From Bacillota bacterium (GTDB lineage Bacteria; Bacillota; Sulfobacillia; JAJYWN01; JAJZPE01): a stretch of 40,584 nucleotides of DNA. Positions 27,024 through 35,323 of this stretch are shown here, piece after piece; position 1 is the stretch's first letter, and the number at the start of each line of letters is the position of its first letter. Made by a program: the position numbers and the translations under genes. The notes under the pieces are model-generated. The model worked only from the letters and a program-made list of their open reading frames with translations. It was not told the origin of the DNA and did not search any database. Where the stretch lies: the NCBI GenBank assembly GCA_021811325.1, contig JAJZPE010000011.1:1-40584 (forward strand). The letters run 5' to 3'.

Positions 27024-27404
27024 ATGACCGCTCCCGAACCGTCCAAGCCCCTCGGACCCAAGCGAGTCTCGCCAGCCTGGTCTAACAGACTGGGGTGGAC
27101 CGCCGTAGCCCTGGCGACCTTGGCCACTTCTTTCATGGCCATGTTCGCCGGTGGGGAGACCGTGGCTTGGGGGTGGGAGGCCATCGGCCACTATGGCCAA
27201 GTGCTGGTCCTCGTGGGCGTATCTCTGCTGGCGCTGACCGTGCCCTGGGGCGGGGTCGTCTTCGCCCTGCCGGGGTTGTTCTCGCTGGCACGCCTCCGGG
27301 GGTCGTTTGGCGTCATCTTGGGGCTGCTGCTCATCCTGACCGGGGTCCTGTTCGTCTTCGGCAACCCCCGCCCGCGGAGGGCCCGTTCCAGCAGACGGCG
27401 ATGA
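27024..27404 (+). CDS. Small multi-spanning membrane protein, possibly a fusion with the kinase remnant
   Basis: A 126-residue stretch in frame with the second part of the decayed kinase. After a polar start (about 1-25) it shows three or four hydrophobic segments (about 26-42, 55-90 and 96-113) and an Arg-rich tail. The layout resembles a family of small four-helix membrane proteins (DUF7670-like), but the match is by eye. ATG 27024 has no ribosome site, so it may be translated only as part of a degenerate fusion, or not at all. It overlaps the next fragment by four bases. Confidence 0.4.
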   Translation: MTAPEPSKPLGPKRVSPAWSNRLGWTAVALATLATSFMAMFAGGETVAWGWEAIGHYGQVLVLVGVSLLALTVPWGGVVFALPGLFSLARLRGSFGVILGLLLILTGVLFVFGNPRPRRARSSRRR

Positions 27405-27673
27405 GCTTCGTCGAAGGGCTCATCATCTCGCTTCTCTCCACGCTGTTCATGACCCGCGTCCAGACTCAGGCCCCGGCGGCCATGACCGGCCGGGTCTGGG
27501 GCCTCGCGTCGACCATCACCAGCGGCGGCGCGGTGACCGGCATCCTCCTCGCCGGCGCCATCGCCGGGCACAGCGGACCGCCGGCGGCCTAGCGCGCGTT
27601 TGGGGTCATCGGGCTGGTCCTCGTCCTCGGTATCGAGCTCGCCAGGAGGTCGAACACGCGTCCGGCCGGTTGA
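27401..27673 (+). pseudogene. C-terminal fragment of an MFS transporter with in-frame stop
   Basis: The frame from ATG 27401 encodes a typical last third of a drug-type MFS permease: SLLSTLFMTRVQTQAP, then GRVWGLASTITSGGAVTGI. It meets TAG at 27590-27592 inside the helix region, then continues in frame with RAFGVIGLVLVLGIELARR to TGA at 27671. The first two thirds of the gene are missing. With the kinase remnant it marks a small gene graveyard. Confidence 0.7.
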
Positions 27674-27736
27674 CTTCTCAGGCGGTTACCCTGACCCAGG
27701 GAGGGCAGGGGGATGCGCGACACGACGGGACAACAA

Positions 27737-27768
27737 GACCCCTGCAGTCCAACAGGACTGCAGGGGTC
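27737..27768 (-). terminator. Terminator of pepF
   Basis: A 14-bp perfect stem (27737-27750 with 27755-27768) and a 4-base loop lie 30 bases past the pepF stop. On the minus strand it is followed by TTGTTGT. Confidence 0.85.
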
Positions 27769-27797
27769 GTCGCATAATCCGGTGCTGCCGCGCGCGC

Positions 27798-29597
27798 CTA
27801 GAAGCTCTTCACGACCTCGTCCACCAGCGACCCGACGTAGGCCACGGCCTTCCTGATCGGGTCGGGCTTGGTCATGTCGACGCCGGCCAGCTTGGCCAGG
27901 TCGAGCGGCTTCAGCGTCCCGCCGGCCTCCAGGACCGACAGCCAGCGGTCCACCGCCGGCTGGCCTTCCTCGCGGATGGCCTGGGCCACCGAGGTGCCGA
28001 CGGTCAGGCCGGCCGAGTAGGTGTAGGGGTAGAGGCCGCGATAATAGTGAGGCTGGCGCATCCAGGTCAGGCGGGCGCCGTCGTCGACTTCCACCGTGTC
28101 GCCCCAGAACTCGGCCAGGACGTCGCCCTGGACCTGGCTCAGGGTGGTCGCCGTAATAGGCTCGCCCTTCTCGGCCCGGGCGAAGATGCGCCGCTGCAAC
28201 TCGCCTTCGATGAGGTGGCGGACAAAGTTGTGGTGGTAGGTGGCCAAGAACTGCATGATGACCCAACGCCGCATCCGCGTGTCGGCGCTCTTGGCCAGGA
28301 TGTCCTGACCGACGATGAGCTCGTTGATGGTCGACGGGGCCTCGACGAAGAACATCGAGGTGCGGGTGTTGGTCAGGCGCTGGTGGCGCTGGGCGGTGAC
28401 CCCGTGGCCGGCGTGGCCGAGCTCATGCGCCAGGGTGAGGACGTTGCGCATGTTGTTGGTCCAGGTGATGAGGATGTAGGGATGGACCCCGTAGAGGGAG
28501 TTGCAGAAGGCCCCGGTGGACTTGCCGATGTTGTCGGCCCGGTCGATCCAGCGGTTCTTGAGGCCGTTGGCGATGATCTCCACGTACTCCGGGCCGAGCA
28601 CCGCCAGACCCTTCAGGAGGATGTCCGACGCGGCCTCGAAGGTCGTCGGCGGGCTGAAGTCCGGGTCGAGCGGGGCTTCGATATCGCAGTAGAGCAGCTT
28701 GTCGAGGCCCAGCACGCGCTTCCGCAGCTCGGCGTAGCGCCGCATGTGCGGGGCAAGTTCCTTGAGGATGATGTCATGCAGGTTGTTGTAGACCTCGAGG
28801 GTCACTTCTTGCTGGGCCAGGATCATGTGGACCGCCGACTTGTAGCCGCGGAGGCGGGCCGTGACCACGCTCTTCTTGACCTCGGTGCCCCAGGTGGCGC
28901 CGTAGGTGTTCTTGTAGGCGTTGAGGCCCTTGGTGAAGGACGCGTAGGCATTGCGCCGCAGGGTCGTGTCGGCCGAGCGCTCGTAGCGCCCCTCGTACCC
29001 GGCGAAGGACATCGGATGCTGGTTGCCCTGACTGTCCGTGATCGGTTCGAAGGTCATGTCCGAACTCTTCGAGCGGTTGTAGATGAGCGACGGCGCGTCG
29101 AGGACCTCGCCCAGGGCGGCCAGGGCCATTTCGGTCTGGGCGTTGAGGACGTGCGGCTTCTCCTCCAGCATCCGCTCGATGGTCCGGCGGAACGAGGCCA
29201 GACCCGGCTCGGTCGCCAGGTAACGCTCGAGGGTGCCGTCGGGCAAGGCCAGGGACTCGGTCCGGATGAACGACGTCGCGGCCTGCATCTTCGCGGCCAG
29301 GGCGGCCACCCGTCCGGCCGCCACCTGATTCGCTGGCGAGGTGCCGTCGGACGAAAGGTTCAAAGAGGCATATGACATTACCTTGATGAACTGCTTTTGC
29401 AGGTCCTCCAGGGCGGTCAGACACGCCAAGAGGACGCCGGGACCCTCGCTCAGCTTCCCCTGGTGCTTGGTGACGTTGGCGATGTTCTTCTCGACCGCGG
29501 CCAGCTCGGCTTCCCAAGCCCCGGTCGTCGGGAAGATGTCGGCCAGGTTCCAGGTCTCTTCGACCGGCACCTCGGCCCGAGTCAGACGCTTTTGCAT
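27798..29597 (-). CDS. pepF: Oligoendopeptidase F (M3 family)
   Basis: A 599-residue cytoplasmic zinc peptidase that cuts short peptides. ATG 29597 is preferred over ATG 29603 because GGGAGG lies seven bases before it and only about one before the other. The M3B N-terminal domain is followed by the catalytic HELGHAGHG with H391-E392-x2-H395, and by FFVEAPSTINE with E419 as third zinc ligand. Length and architecture match PepF. It appears to be a single-gene unit with its own terminator. It likely recycles peptides or trims signal-peptide fragments. Confidence 0.95.
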   Translation of the reverse strand: MQKRLTRAEVPVEETWNLADIFPTTGAWEAELAAVEKNIANVTKHQGKLSEGPGVLLACLTALEDLQKQFIKVMSYASLNLSSDGTSPANQVAAGRVAALAAKMQAATSFIRTESLALPDGTLERYLATEPGLASFRRTIERMLEEKPHVLNAQTEMALAALGEVLDAPSLIYNRSKSSDMTFEPITDSQGNQHPMSFAGYEGRYERSADTTLRRNAYASFTKGLNAYKNTYGATWGTEVKKSVVTARLRGYKSAVHMILAQQEVTLEVYNNLHDIILKELAPHMRRYAELRKRVLGLDKLLYCDIEAPLDPDFSPPTTFEAASDILLKGLAVLGPEYVEIIANGLKNRWIDRADNIGKSTGAFCNSLYGVHPYILITWTNNMRNVLTLAHELGHAGHGVTAQRHQRLTNTRTSMFFVEAPSTINELIVGQDILAKSADTRMRRWVIMQFLATYHHNFVRHLIEGELQRRIFARAEKGEPITATTLSQVQGDVLAEFWGDTVEVDDGARLTWMRQPHYYRGLYPYTYSAGLTVGTSVAQAIREEGQPAVDRWLSVLEAGGTLKPLDLAKLAGVDMTKPDPIRKAVAYVGSLVDEVVKSF

Positions 29598-29765
29598 GTT
29601 CATTCCTCCCGTCTGCGGCGTGTTCCCACGTTACCGCTGCGGGAATATTTCTGCGCCCGAAGGGTTAGTCCTGCCACCGTCGAAAAAGCAAGTGCGGCGC
29701 CGAACGGTCACCGCCGCTGACGGTCTTGGTCCCGCCGCGACGCCACCGCGGCCATGGGGCCGCCC

Positions 29766-31739
29766 CTACTCCGGTTTCCCCTCGACGATCACCCGCTGTC
29801 CGTCAACGTGCTTCCGTCCCATATCCTTCATCAGCTTGCGCTCGGGCCAGGAGTTGAGGGCCACGCGCAGGTCGTAGTCCTCGGGATACAGGTGCTCCGC
29901 CGCGACGAGCAGCGTGACCCGCTTGTGGTTGACGGTGACGCGCTTGCCGCGGGTGAAGATGACCATCTCGCCCTTCTCGTTGGGCAGCTCGGCCACCACG
30001 CCACGCTGCCCTATCGTTTGCAGGATGACAGAATCACCGACCTGCCACTGGCGCGGCTTGGGGCGGCCGTCGCCGTCCGGGCGCGGGGCCGAAGCCGTTC
30101 CCGCGTCCGATGCTTCCACGGCGTTTTGCTCCTCCGGCTCGAGTCCGGCGGCCGCCGGGGCCGGGTCTGACTTGACTCGCACCACGGGCTTCTCAGGCTC
30201 CCTGCCCGCTCGCGCCCCCAGATGCTCCCGCGCCCGGGCCAGGACGCGCGGCCCGATGCCCAGCCGCTCGGCGATCCAGAAGGCGTTGCTGCTCCCGGCC
30301 TCGCCCATGACCAGGCGGTAGAGGGGCCCCAAAGTCTCGCGGTCGAAGTCCATCCGCCCGTTGATGAAGCCCGGGTTCAGGTCGGCCAGGCGCTTGACGT
30401 CGCTGTAGTGGGTCGTCGCCAGGGTCACCGCGCCGGCCTCGTGCAACTGCTCGAGGATGGCCATGGCCAGGGCCGCGCCCTCGGCCGGGTCGGTCCCCGT
30501 GCCGACCTCGTCCAACAGGACCAGGGTGGAACGGCCGGCCTCACGGAGGACGCCGGCGATCTGCCCGATGTGCGAAGAAAACGTGCTGAGGGACTGCTCG
30601 ATGCTCTGAGCGTCGCCGATGTCCGCCAGGACGCCCTCGAAGACGGCGAGATCGGTCCCCTCGCCGGCCGGCACGTGCAGGCCGGACTGGGCCATCAGGG
30701 TCAGCAGACCGACGGTCTTCAGGGCGACCGTCTTGCCTCCGGTGTTCGGGCCGGTGATGACCAGCGTCCGGTAACGCCGCCCGATGACCAGGTCGAGCGG
30801 GACCGCGCCCTCCCGGATGAGCGGGTGGCGGGCGCCGGAGATTTGGATGAAGCCCTCGTCGTTGACGTCCACCGGCCGGGCCCGCATGGCCAGGCTCAGG
30901 CGCCCCTTGGCGAAGGCGAAGTCATAGGCCGCCATGACCTCAAGGTCGGCCAGGATGGCCCGGGCTTCGGCGCCGACCAATCCAGATAGGGTGACCAGGA
31001 CCTGGTACTCCTCGGCCTCTTCGACGCCCCTGAGGACGGCCAGTTCATCCGCCAACTTGCGGACGGCCGCCGGTTCGATGAAGACGGTCATCCCGCTCCC
31101 CGAGGTGTCCACGACGACGCCCTGGACCTTGTGCCGCTGGCCGGCCTTGACGGGCAGGGCGTAGCGGCCGCCCTTGACGCTGACGAAGCTCTCCTGGAGG
31201 ACGTCGCGGTTGCCCGCGGCCGCCAGGAAGGACTGCAGCTTCGACTGGATGCGCTCCTCGGTGAGCTGTATCTCCCGGCGGATCTTGGACAGCTTGGGGC
31301 TGGCCGCGCTGGCCACGCGCGAGCCCTCGACGCACTGATAGATCTCGTCCTCGAGGGCCTTGAAGGTCACGATGGCCTCGGCATAGCGGCTCAGGGTCGG
31401 TGCGACCAGCCGCTTGCCTTCCATGTAACGCTTTAGTTCGCGACAGCCTCGCAGGCAGTCGGCCACCCGAAGGAGGTCGACCGGGGCGATGACCCCGCCG
31501 CGCTCGGCCTTGCCGGCCAGCTCGCGGATGTCCGACAGCCCCTGCGACGGGACCTGGGCGCCGCGCTCCAGGATGGCCCGAGCCTCGGTGGTCTCCTGCA
31601 GGGCCGCCTCGACCGCCGCTCGCTGGGTGAGCGGGCGCAAGCGGTCCACCAGCTCGCGCCCCAGGTTGCTCTGGGCCGTCTCGGCGAGCATCACCTTTAT
31701 CTTGTCGTACTCAAGAGTCGTCAGGGTCTTCGGGTTCAA
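29766..31739 (-). CDS. MutS2-like ATPase lacking the Smr nuclease domain
   Basis: A 657-residue protein of the MutS2 branch. TTG 31739 is chosen because GAGGGGGGTGG lies five bases upstream and the product then begins MNPKTLTTLEYDKI like other MutS2 proteins. The core lever and clamp regions are followed by the ABC-type ATPase domain: Walker A GPNTGGKT (330-337), Walker B STLVLLDEVGTGTDP and ATTHYSD. Full MutS2 is about 780 residues and ends in a Smr endonuclease domain. Here the protein ends instead with a short basic domain (GDSVILQTIGQRG, then HLYPEDYDLRVALN) and no Smr motif. Similar short forms exist in clostridia beside full MutS2. MutS2 acts in recombination control and on stalled ribosomes; this form should lack the nuclease step. 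A consensus promoter and a terminator-ended leader lie upstream. Confidence 0.88.
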   Translation of the reverse strand: MNPKTLTTLEYDKIKVMLAETAQSNLGRELVDRLRPLTQRAAVEAALQETTEARAILERGAQVPSQGLSDIRELAGKAERGGVIAPVDLLRVADCLRGCRELKRYMEGKRLVAPTLSRYAEAIVTFKALEDEIYQCVEGSRVASAASPKLSKIRREIQLTEERIQSKLQSFLAAAGNRDVLQESFVSVKGGRYALPVKAGQRHKVQGVVVDTSGSGMTVFIEPAAVRKLADELAVLRGVEEAEEYQVLVTLSGLVGAEARAILADLEVMAAYDFAFAKGRLSLAMRARPVDVNDEGFIQISGARHPLIREGAVPLDLVIGRRYRTLVITGPNTGGKTVALKTVGLLTLMAQSGLHVPAGEGTDLAVFEGVLADIGDAQSIEQSLSTFSSHIGQIAGVLREAGRSTLVLLDEVGTGTDPAEGAALAMAILEQLHEAGAVTLATTHYSDVKRLADLNPGFINGRMDFDRETLGPLYRLVMGEAGSSNAFWIAERLGIGPRVLARAREHLGARAGREPEKPVVRVKSDPAPAAAGLEPEEQNAVEASDAGTASAPRPDGDGRPKPRQWQVGDSVILQTIGQRGVVAELPNEKGEMVIFTRGKRVTVNHKRVTLLVAAEHLYPEDYDLRVALNSWPERKLMKDMGRKHVDGQRVIVEGKPE

Positions 31740-31965
31740 CCGGTCCACCCCCCTCGGGAAATGAAAAAGCCGTGGACACTCCACGGCTAAACCATCACGG
31801 TCTGGCGGTGTTTTTGCCCTCATCGAGTAGCGCGAAGCAGGGGGGTCATCAGATAAGCCTCATGCCCGGCGCCCTGTCCCAGCGACGCCACCCCGCTTAC
31901 GCGCCCATTTGATTCCCTCAGATGAGGACCGACACCGACATGAAAAATCCCCCTAGAACGAACCG
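31740..31965 (-). promoter_or_regulatory. Long leader of the mutS2-like gene, candidate cis-regulatory RNA
   Basis: The promoter at 31972-32001 implies a leader of about 225 bases on the minus strand. It can form several stems (for example CCTCA/TGAGG near 31918-31929 and GGCGC/GCGCC further on). It ends with an intrinsic terminator placed just before the ribosome site. No known riboswitch class fits by eye. Attenuation is inferred from the layout. Confidence 0.45.
31761..31788 (-). terminator. Terminator/attenuator just upstream of the mutS2-like gene
   Basis: On the minus strand a 9-bp perfect stem AGCCGTGGA/TCCACGGCT with a 3-base loop is followed by TTTTTCATTT. It ends only about 12 bases before the ribosome site, so readthrough would decide expression of the gene. 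Confidence 0.85.
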
Positions 31966-31971
31966 TCCATA

Positions 31972-32001
31972 ATTCTAAAGCCTGACCGCAGTTCCTGTCA
32001 A
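31972..32001 (-). promoter_or_regulatory. Consensus promoter of the mutS2-like gene
   Basis: On the minus strand a perfect TTGACA (32001-31996) and TAGAAT (31977-31972) are separated by 18 bases. This is among the best promoters in the window. Confidence 0.8.
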
Positions 32002-32037
32002 GCGAAGCTCTGACGGACTTGCGAAGCTCTGACGGAC
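32002..32037. repeat. 17-bp direct repeat abutting the mutS2 promoter
   Basis: GCGAAGCTCTGACGGAC occurs at 32002-32018 and 32021-32037 without mismatch, period 19. It begins directly upstream of the -35 box (minus strand), the place where activators bind. Confidence 0.85.
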
Positions 32038-32068
32038 GAGTCGGGGTCTCATCAGTCGTGGGACCAGG

Positions 32069-32371
32069 TTATTTCTTGCCTTCGGGGAAGGCGGCGTTTC
32101 CGGTCAGGAGGGCGTTCATCCCGGTGATGAGGTGGGCCAGGCGCAGGGTCTGGGCGATCTCGGCGTCGGAGGCGCCTAGGCCGCGGGCCTGGTTGGCCAG
32201 GGAGGTCACGCCCCCGGCGGCGCCGTGGGAGCAGTCGAGGGCCATCGTGATGAGGGTCCGCGTCTTGGCGTCCAGGGGACCGGAGTTGGCCGTCTGCCAC
32301 AGGTGGTCGACCGCCTCGGCCAGCGCGGGGTCGCGCGAGGTCAGGCTTTTCAGGAACGGGGGAAGGGTCAC
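32069..32371 (-). CDS. Carboxymuconolactone decarboxylase/AhpD-like protein
   Basis: A 100-residue all-helical protein of the CMD family. GTG 32371 has AAGGAGGTG nine bases upstream. The family core is seen as TLITMALDCSHGAAGGV then LGASDAEIAQTLRLAHLITG. AhpD-type members use a CxxC pair for peroxide defence. Here only Cys47 remains and the second position is Gly50, so disulfide-relay activity is unlikely. Its role is unknown. It lies just upstream of the mutS2 promoter, on the same strand, after a methyltransferase remnant. Confidence 0.8.
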   Translation of the reverse strand: MTLPPFLKSLTSRDPALAEAVDHLWQTANSGPLDAKTRTLITMALDCSHGAAGGVTSLANQARGLGASDAEIAQTLRLAHLITGMNALLTGNAAFPEGKK

Positions 32372-32392
32372 AGTCCCAACACCTCCTTGGAG

Positions 32393-32977
32393 TCAAGGGA
32401 GAACGGACCGACCGCGATCGGGCCACCGGTCCGTGACCGGGGGCCAAGCCCTCGATGGCATACCGGTCCCAGAGCTCCCGGGCCAGTTCGAGGGACTTCC
32501 GGCAATCAGGCACCTTGTCCAGCCGCCACGGTTGCTTGCGGACTCGGAACGTGATCCAGTTCCCGTCCGCCGACACGGTCCCGCCGAGGTAAGCGAAGCC
32601 TGCCGTGGGATGTCCCGGAGGTCGGTCAGGTCGGCGAGGCGGGCTTCCGCCGACCGCCCGAATCGCGCCAAGCGGGCCCGCGCCTTTGACACCGCCGACT
32701 CGGCGATGTCCAACCCGGTGTACCGGAAGCCCCGCTCGGCCAGGAGGACGCCGGCAAACCCCTCGCCACACCCGAACTCGGCCACATGCGCCGCCGGCGC
32801 GCCAGGTGCCAAGGCCGGCGGGGTCAGCCCCAAATCGGTCAGGAAGGAGTCGACGTCTCCGCGAACCGCGGCCAGTTCCTCGGGGTAGGCGCTCCAGTAG
32901 GTGACACCCTGCCCGTAGACCGAGCGGTAGCGCTCCTCATAGGCGGTGTAGTATGGCTTTCCCGGCCGTGGTCGCAC
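32393..32977 (-). pseudogene. Class I SAM-dependent methyltransferase, frameshifted or deleted
   Basis: From GTG 32977, which has GAGGAG about 11 bases upstream, the frame encodes a normal N-terminus: YYTAYEERYRSVYGQGV, then the SAM-binding motif HVAEFGCGEGFAG and YTGLDIAESAV. After DLRDIP near 32615 the frame loses family character. A protein-like C-terminal stretch continues in another frame (AYLGGTVSADGNWITFRV, then LARELWDRYAIEG). The usual middle part of the Rossmann fold (motif IV region) is missing, so a deletion with frame change is inferred. The product would be inactive. Confidence 0.65.
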
Positions 32978-33101
32978 CGATGACGCAACTCCTCTCCGCT
33001 TATTCAGCTTCAGCCCGTTACCCGCACTCTTCCTCAGCCCGGGGCGCGTTTCCTTCCGCTCGCTGAAGGAGTTGAGCGCGGCGCCGCGAAAGGAGAGCGG
33101 C

Positions 33102-34364
33102 ATGCGCCAAAACGACGACAGCGCCATCGATGGCCCCATCAAAGCACCAACCGTTGCGGCGGCCCCGCCCCCCCGGTCGTCCTCGGTCTTCTGGGTGGCG
33201 AGCGGGCATTTCCTGTCCGATTTCTACACCAACCTGTTGCCGCCGCTCATCCCGCTCATCGCGCCCGACCTCGGGTTTTCTTTGACGGCGGGTTCGGCCA
33301 TCGTTTCGGCTTCCACGGTCGCGTCATCACTGTCGCAACCGGTCTTCGGGTACTTCATCGACCGCATCGCCGGGGGCGCCCTGCTCATCCCGGCGGTCCT
33401 CTGGACGACCCTCTGGATCTCGGCCGTCGGCCTGACCCACAACTACTGGGCCATCATGGTCCTGGCCGTCCTGGGCGGCCTCGGGTCGGCCCTTTACCAC
33501 CCCCTCGGTTCGGTGACCATCGCCGGCCTCAGCGCCCGGCGTCGCGGGTGGCATATGTCACTCTACTCGACCGGCGGGAGCTTCGGCTACGCCCTGGCCC
33601 CGCTCATCGCCATCCCTCTCGAGGCGCGGTTCGGCCTCGGTGTCCTGGCCTGGATGTTCCCCCTCGGTCTCGTGGTCGCGGGGTTCATGCGCCTGGCCGG
33701 CATCAGCCGACTGCGGGCCAAGCCCCCCAACCTGGACACGGCGGGCTTCGCCGGGATCTGGAGGGCCGTCCGCGAAAGGTTCTCCACCCTCATCTGGCTG
33801 AACCTCATCGTCGGGGTCAGGGCCTGGGCCAGCTACTCCCTGACCTTCCTGGTCCCGCTCTACTATCTTCGCCTCGGGTACACCAAGGCGATGGTCAGCC
33901 TCCCACTCTTCATCTACCTCCTGGTCAGCACGGCCGGGGCGATGGCCGGCGGGTTCCTGTCCGACCGCTATGGGCGCCGGCGGACCATCGTCGGCTCGTC
34001 GCTGCTGACCGCGACGTTGTTCCTCCTCTTCCTGCGGTCGGGTTCCGGCTATCTCTCATGGGCCATCCTCGCCCTGGGCGGCGCCGCCTTCCAGGCGGCC
34101 TTCCCGGTCAGCATCGTCTTCGCCCAGGAACTCTTCCCGAGGAGCGCCGGCATGGCCTCGGGGATGATGATGGGCCTCGCCTGGGGCGTCGGTGGTCTCG
34201 GGCTCTCGGTCACCGGGTTCTTCAGCGAGCGGTTCGGACTGCTGCCGGCGTTGGTCGGGAGCCCGGTCCTGCTGGTCGTGGCGGCGGCCCTGTGCTACTT
34301 CCTGCCCGGCGAAGCGAGCCGCGCCGGGACCAGCCGGGGCAAGGGAGGTCAGGCTCATGGCTAA
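33102..34364 (+). CDS. MFS transporter, fosmidomycin resistance-like
   Basis: A 420-residue permease with about 12 helices. ATG 33102 is chosen because AAAGGAG lies six bases upstream; an upstream in-frame start at 33072 lacks a site. The first helix region FWVASGHFLSDFYTNLLPPLIPLI and LYHPLGSVTIAGLS resemble the Fsr/fosmidomycin-efflux group. SDRYGRRRT (near 295) is the second-half MFS signature. Substrate is inferred only from resemblance. Its end overlaps the next transporter gene by eight bases, so the two are co-translated. Confidence 0.85.
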   Translation: MRQNDDSAIDGPIKAPTVAAAPPPRSSSVFWVASGHFLSDFYTNLLPPLIPLIAPDLGFSLTAGSAIVSASTVASSLSQPVFGYFIDRIAGGALLIPAVLWTTLWISAVGLTHNYWAIMVLAVLGGLGSALYHPLGSVTIAGLSARRRGWHMSLYSTGGSFGYALAPLIAIPLEARFGLGVLAWMFPLGLVVAGFMRLAGISRLRAKPPNLDTAGFAGIWRAVRERFSTLIWLNLIVGVRAWASYSLTFLVPLYYLRLGYTKAMVSLPLFIYLLVSTAGAMAGGFLSDRYGRRRTIVGSSLLTATLFLLFLRSGSGYLSWAILALGGAAFQAAFPVSIVFAQELFPRSAGMASGMMMGLAWGVGGLGLSVTGFFSERFGLLPALVGSPVLLVVAAALCYFLPGEASRAGTSRGKGGQAHG

Positions 34365-35250
34365 AGGGCCCGCTTCCGGCGACGCGACCGGCGTCCTCCT
34401 GGCGGCAACCGCCACCGTCTTTTTCGCTTCAGCGGCCGTCCTCGTGCGCTCCGCGACCGGGCTGCCTCCCGCGGGCCTGGCCGCGGGCCGCTTGTTCATC
34501 GGCGCGGCCTTCGTCGGACTCCTCGGGGTCCTGACCCGCACCCCCATGGGCGTGGACCGCCGCGGCCTCCCGGTCCTCGCGGGCATCGCCGCCGTGGCCG
34601 CGCTGCACTTCCTCTTCTACATCCTGGCCCTCGGCCGGACGAGCATCGCCCACACCCTGGTCCTGGTCAACCTGTCGCCGGTCTTCGTCGCCCTCCTCAG
34701 CCCTTGGTGGCTCGGGGAGCGGCTCGGTCGCGGCCAGTCTATCGGCATCGCGCTGGCCATCGCCGGGTTGGCGGTGATGGTCGGCTACGAACCGCGGGTC
34801 ACCCTGACCTCCATCGGCGGCGATGCCTTCGCCCTCGGTTCCGGCTTGGCGTACGCGGTCTATTCGTTGGCCGGCCGGTCGGAGCGGGAGAGGCAGCCGC
34901 TCTTCCGCTATACGTTCTGGGTCTACTGCCTGGCCGCCTTGTTCCTGTTGCCGTTCGCCCGGCCGCCGGCGACCGTCGCCGCTCTCAAGGCGCCCAACCT
35001 CATCGCCCTGCTGCTCCTCGGACTGCTGCCGACCGGCCTCGGGCACACCCTCTACAACGCGGCGCTTCGTCGGACCCCGGCGACCACGGCCAACCTCATC
35101 GCCACCCAAGAAGTCACCGGCGGGGTGCTCCTCGGATACCTGGTCTTTCGTGAGGGCCTCACTGCCTCGGGCGCCCTCGGCGGAGCTCTTGCCCTGCTTG
35201 GAGTGGCACTGGTGACATCTTCGCGTTCCGGTGTCCGTGATTCGACATGA
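34357..35250 (+). CDS. EamA/DMT-family transporter
   Basis: A 297-residue membrane protein with ten predicted helices arranged as two EamA repeats (about 10-140 and 152-290). Typical features are GRLFIGAAFVGLLG, an early-half end VMVGYE, and TANLIATQEVTGGVLLGYLVF in the second repeat. Members export amino acids or other metabolites; the substrate here is unknown. ATG 34357 has GGGAGG about seven bases upstream, inside the end of the MFS gene. Confidence 0.88.
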   Translation: MAKGPASGDATGVLLAATATVFFASAAVLVRSATGLPPAGLAAGRLFIGAAFVGLLGVLTRTPMGVDRRGLPVLAGIAAVAALHFLFYILALGRTSIAHTLVLVNLSPVFVALLSPWWLGERLGRGQSIGIALAIAGLAVMVGYEPRVTLTSIGGDAFALGSGLAYAVYSLAGRSERERQPLFRYTFWVYCLAALFLLPFARPPATVAALKAPNLIALLLLGLLPTGLGHTLYNAALRRTPATTANLIATQEVTGGVLLGYLVFREGLTASGALGGALALLGVALVTSSRSGVRDST

Positions 35251-35323
35251 GGGAGGAAACGCCGCCGGACCGTCGAATACCAAGTGGACAAAATCTGGAT
35301 GGAGCCTCGGGGTGTGGTATTGG

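Noticed and set aside
27590-27592. In-frame TAG within MFS-like sequence, possible stop-codon recoding
   Set aside because: The gene lacks its first two thirds and has decayed neighbours, so a pseudogene stop is the simpler reading.
27600-29375. Long plus-strand frame opposite pepF
   Set aside because: It mirrors the codon structure of pepF, shows no family motif and has no ribosome site.
31844-31852. CTGATGACC on the minus strand in the mutS2 leader, as in fluoride riboswitches
   Set aside because: The AAACNGC segment and the pseudoknot-forming stem required by that riboswitch class are missing.
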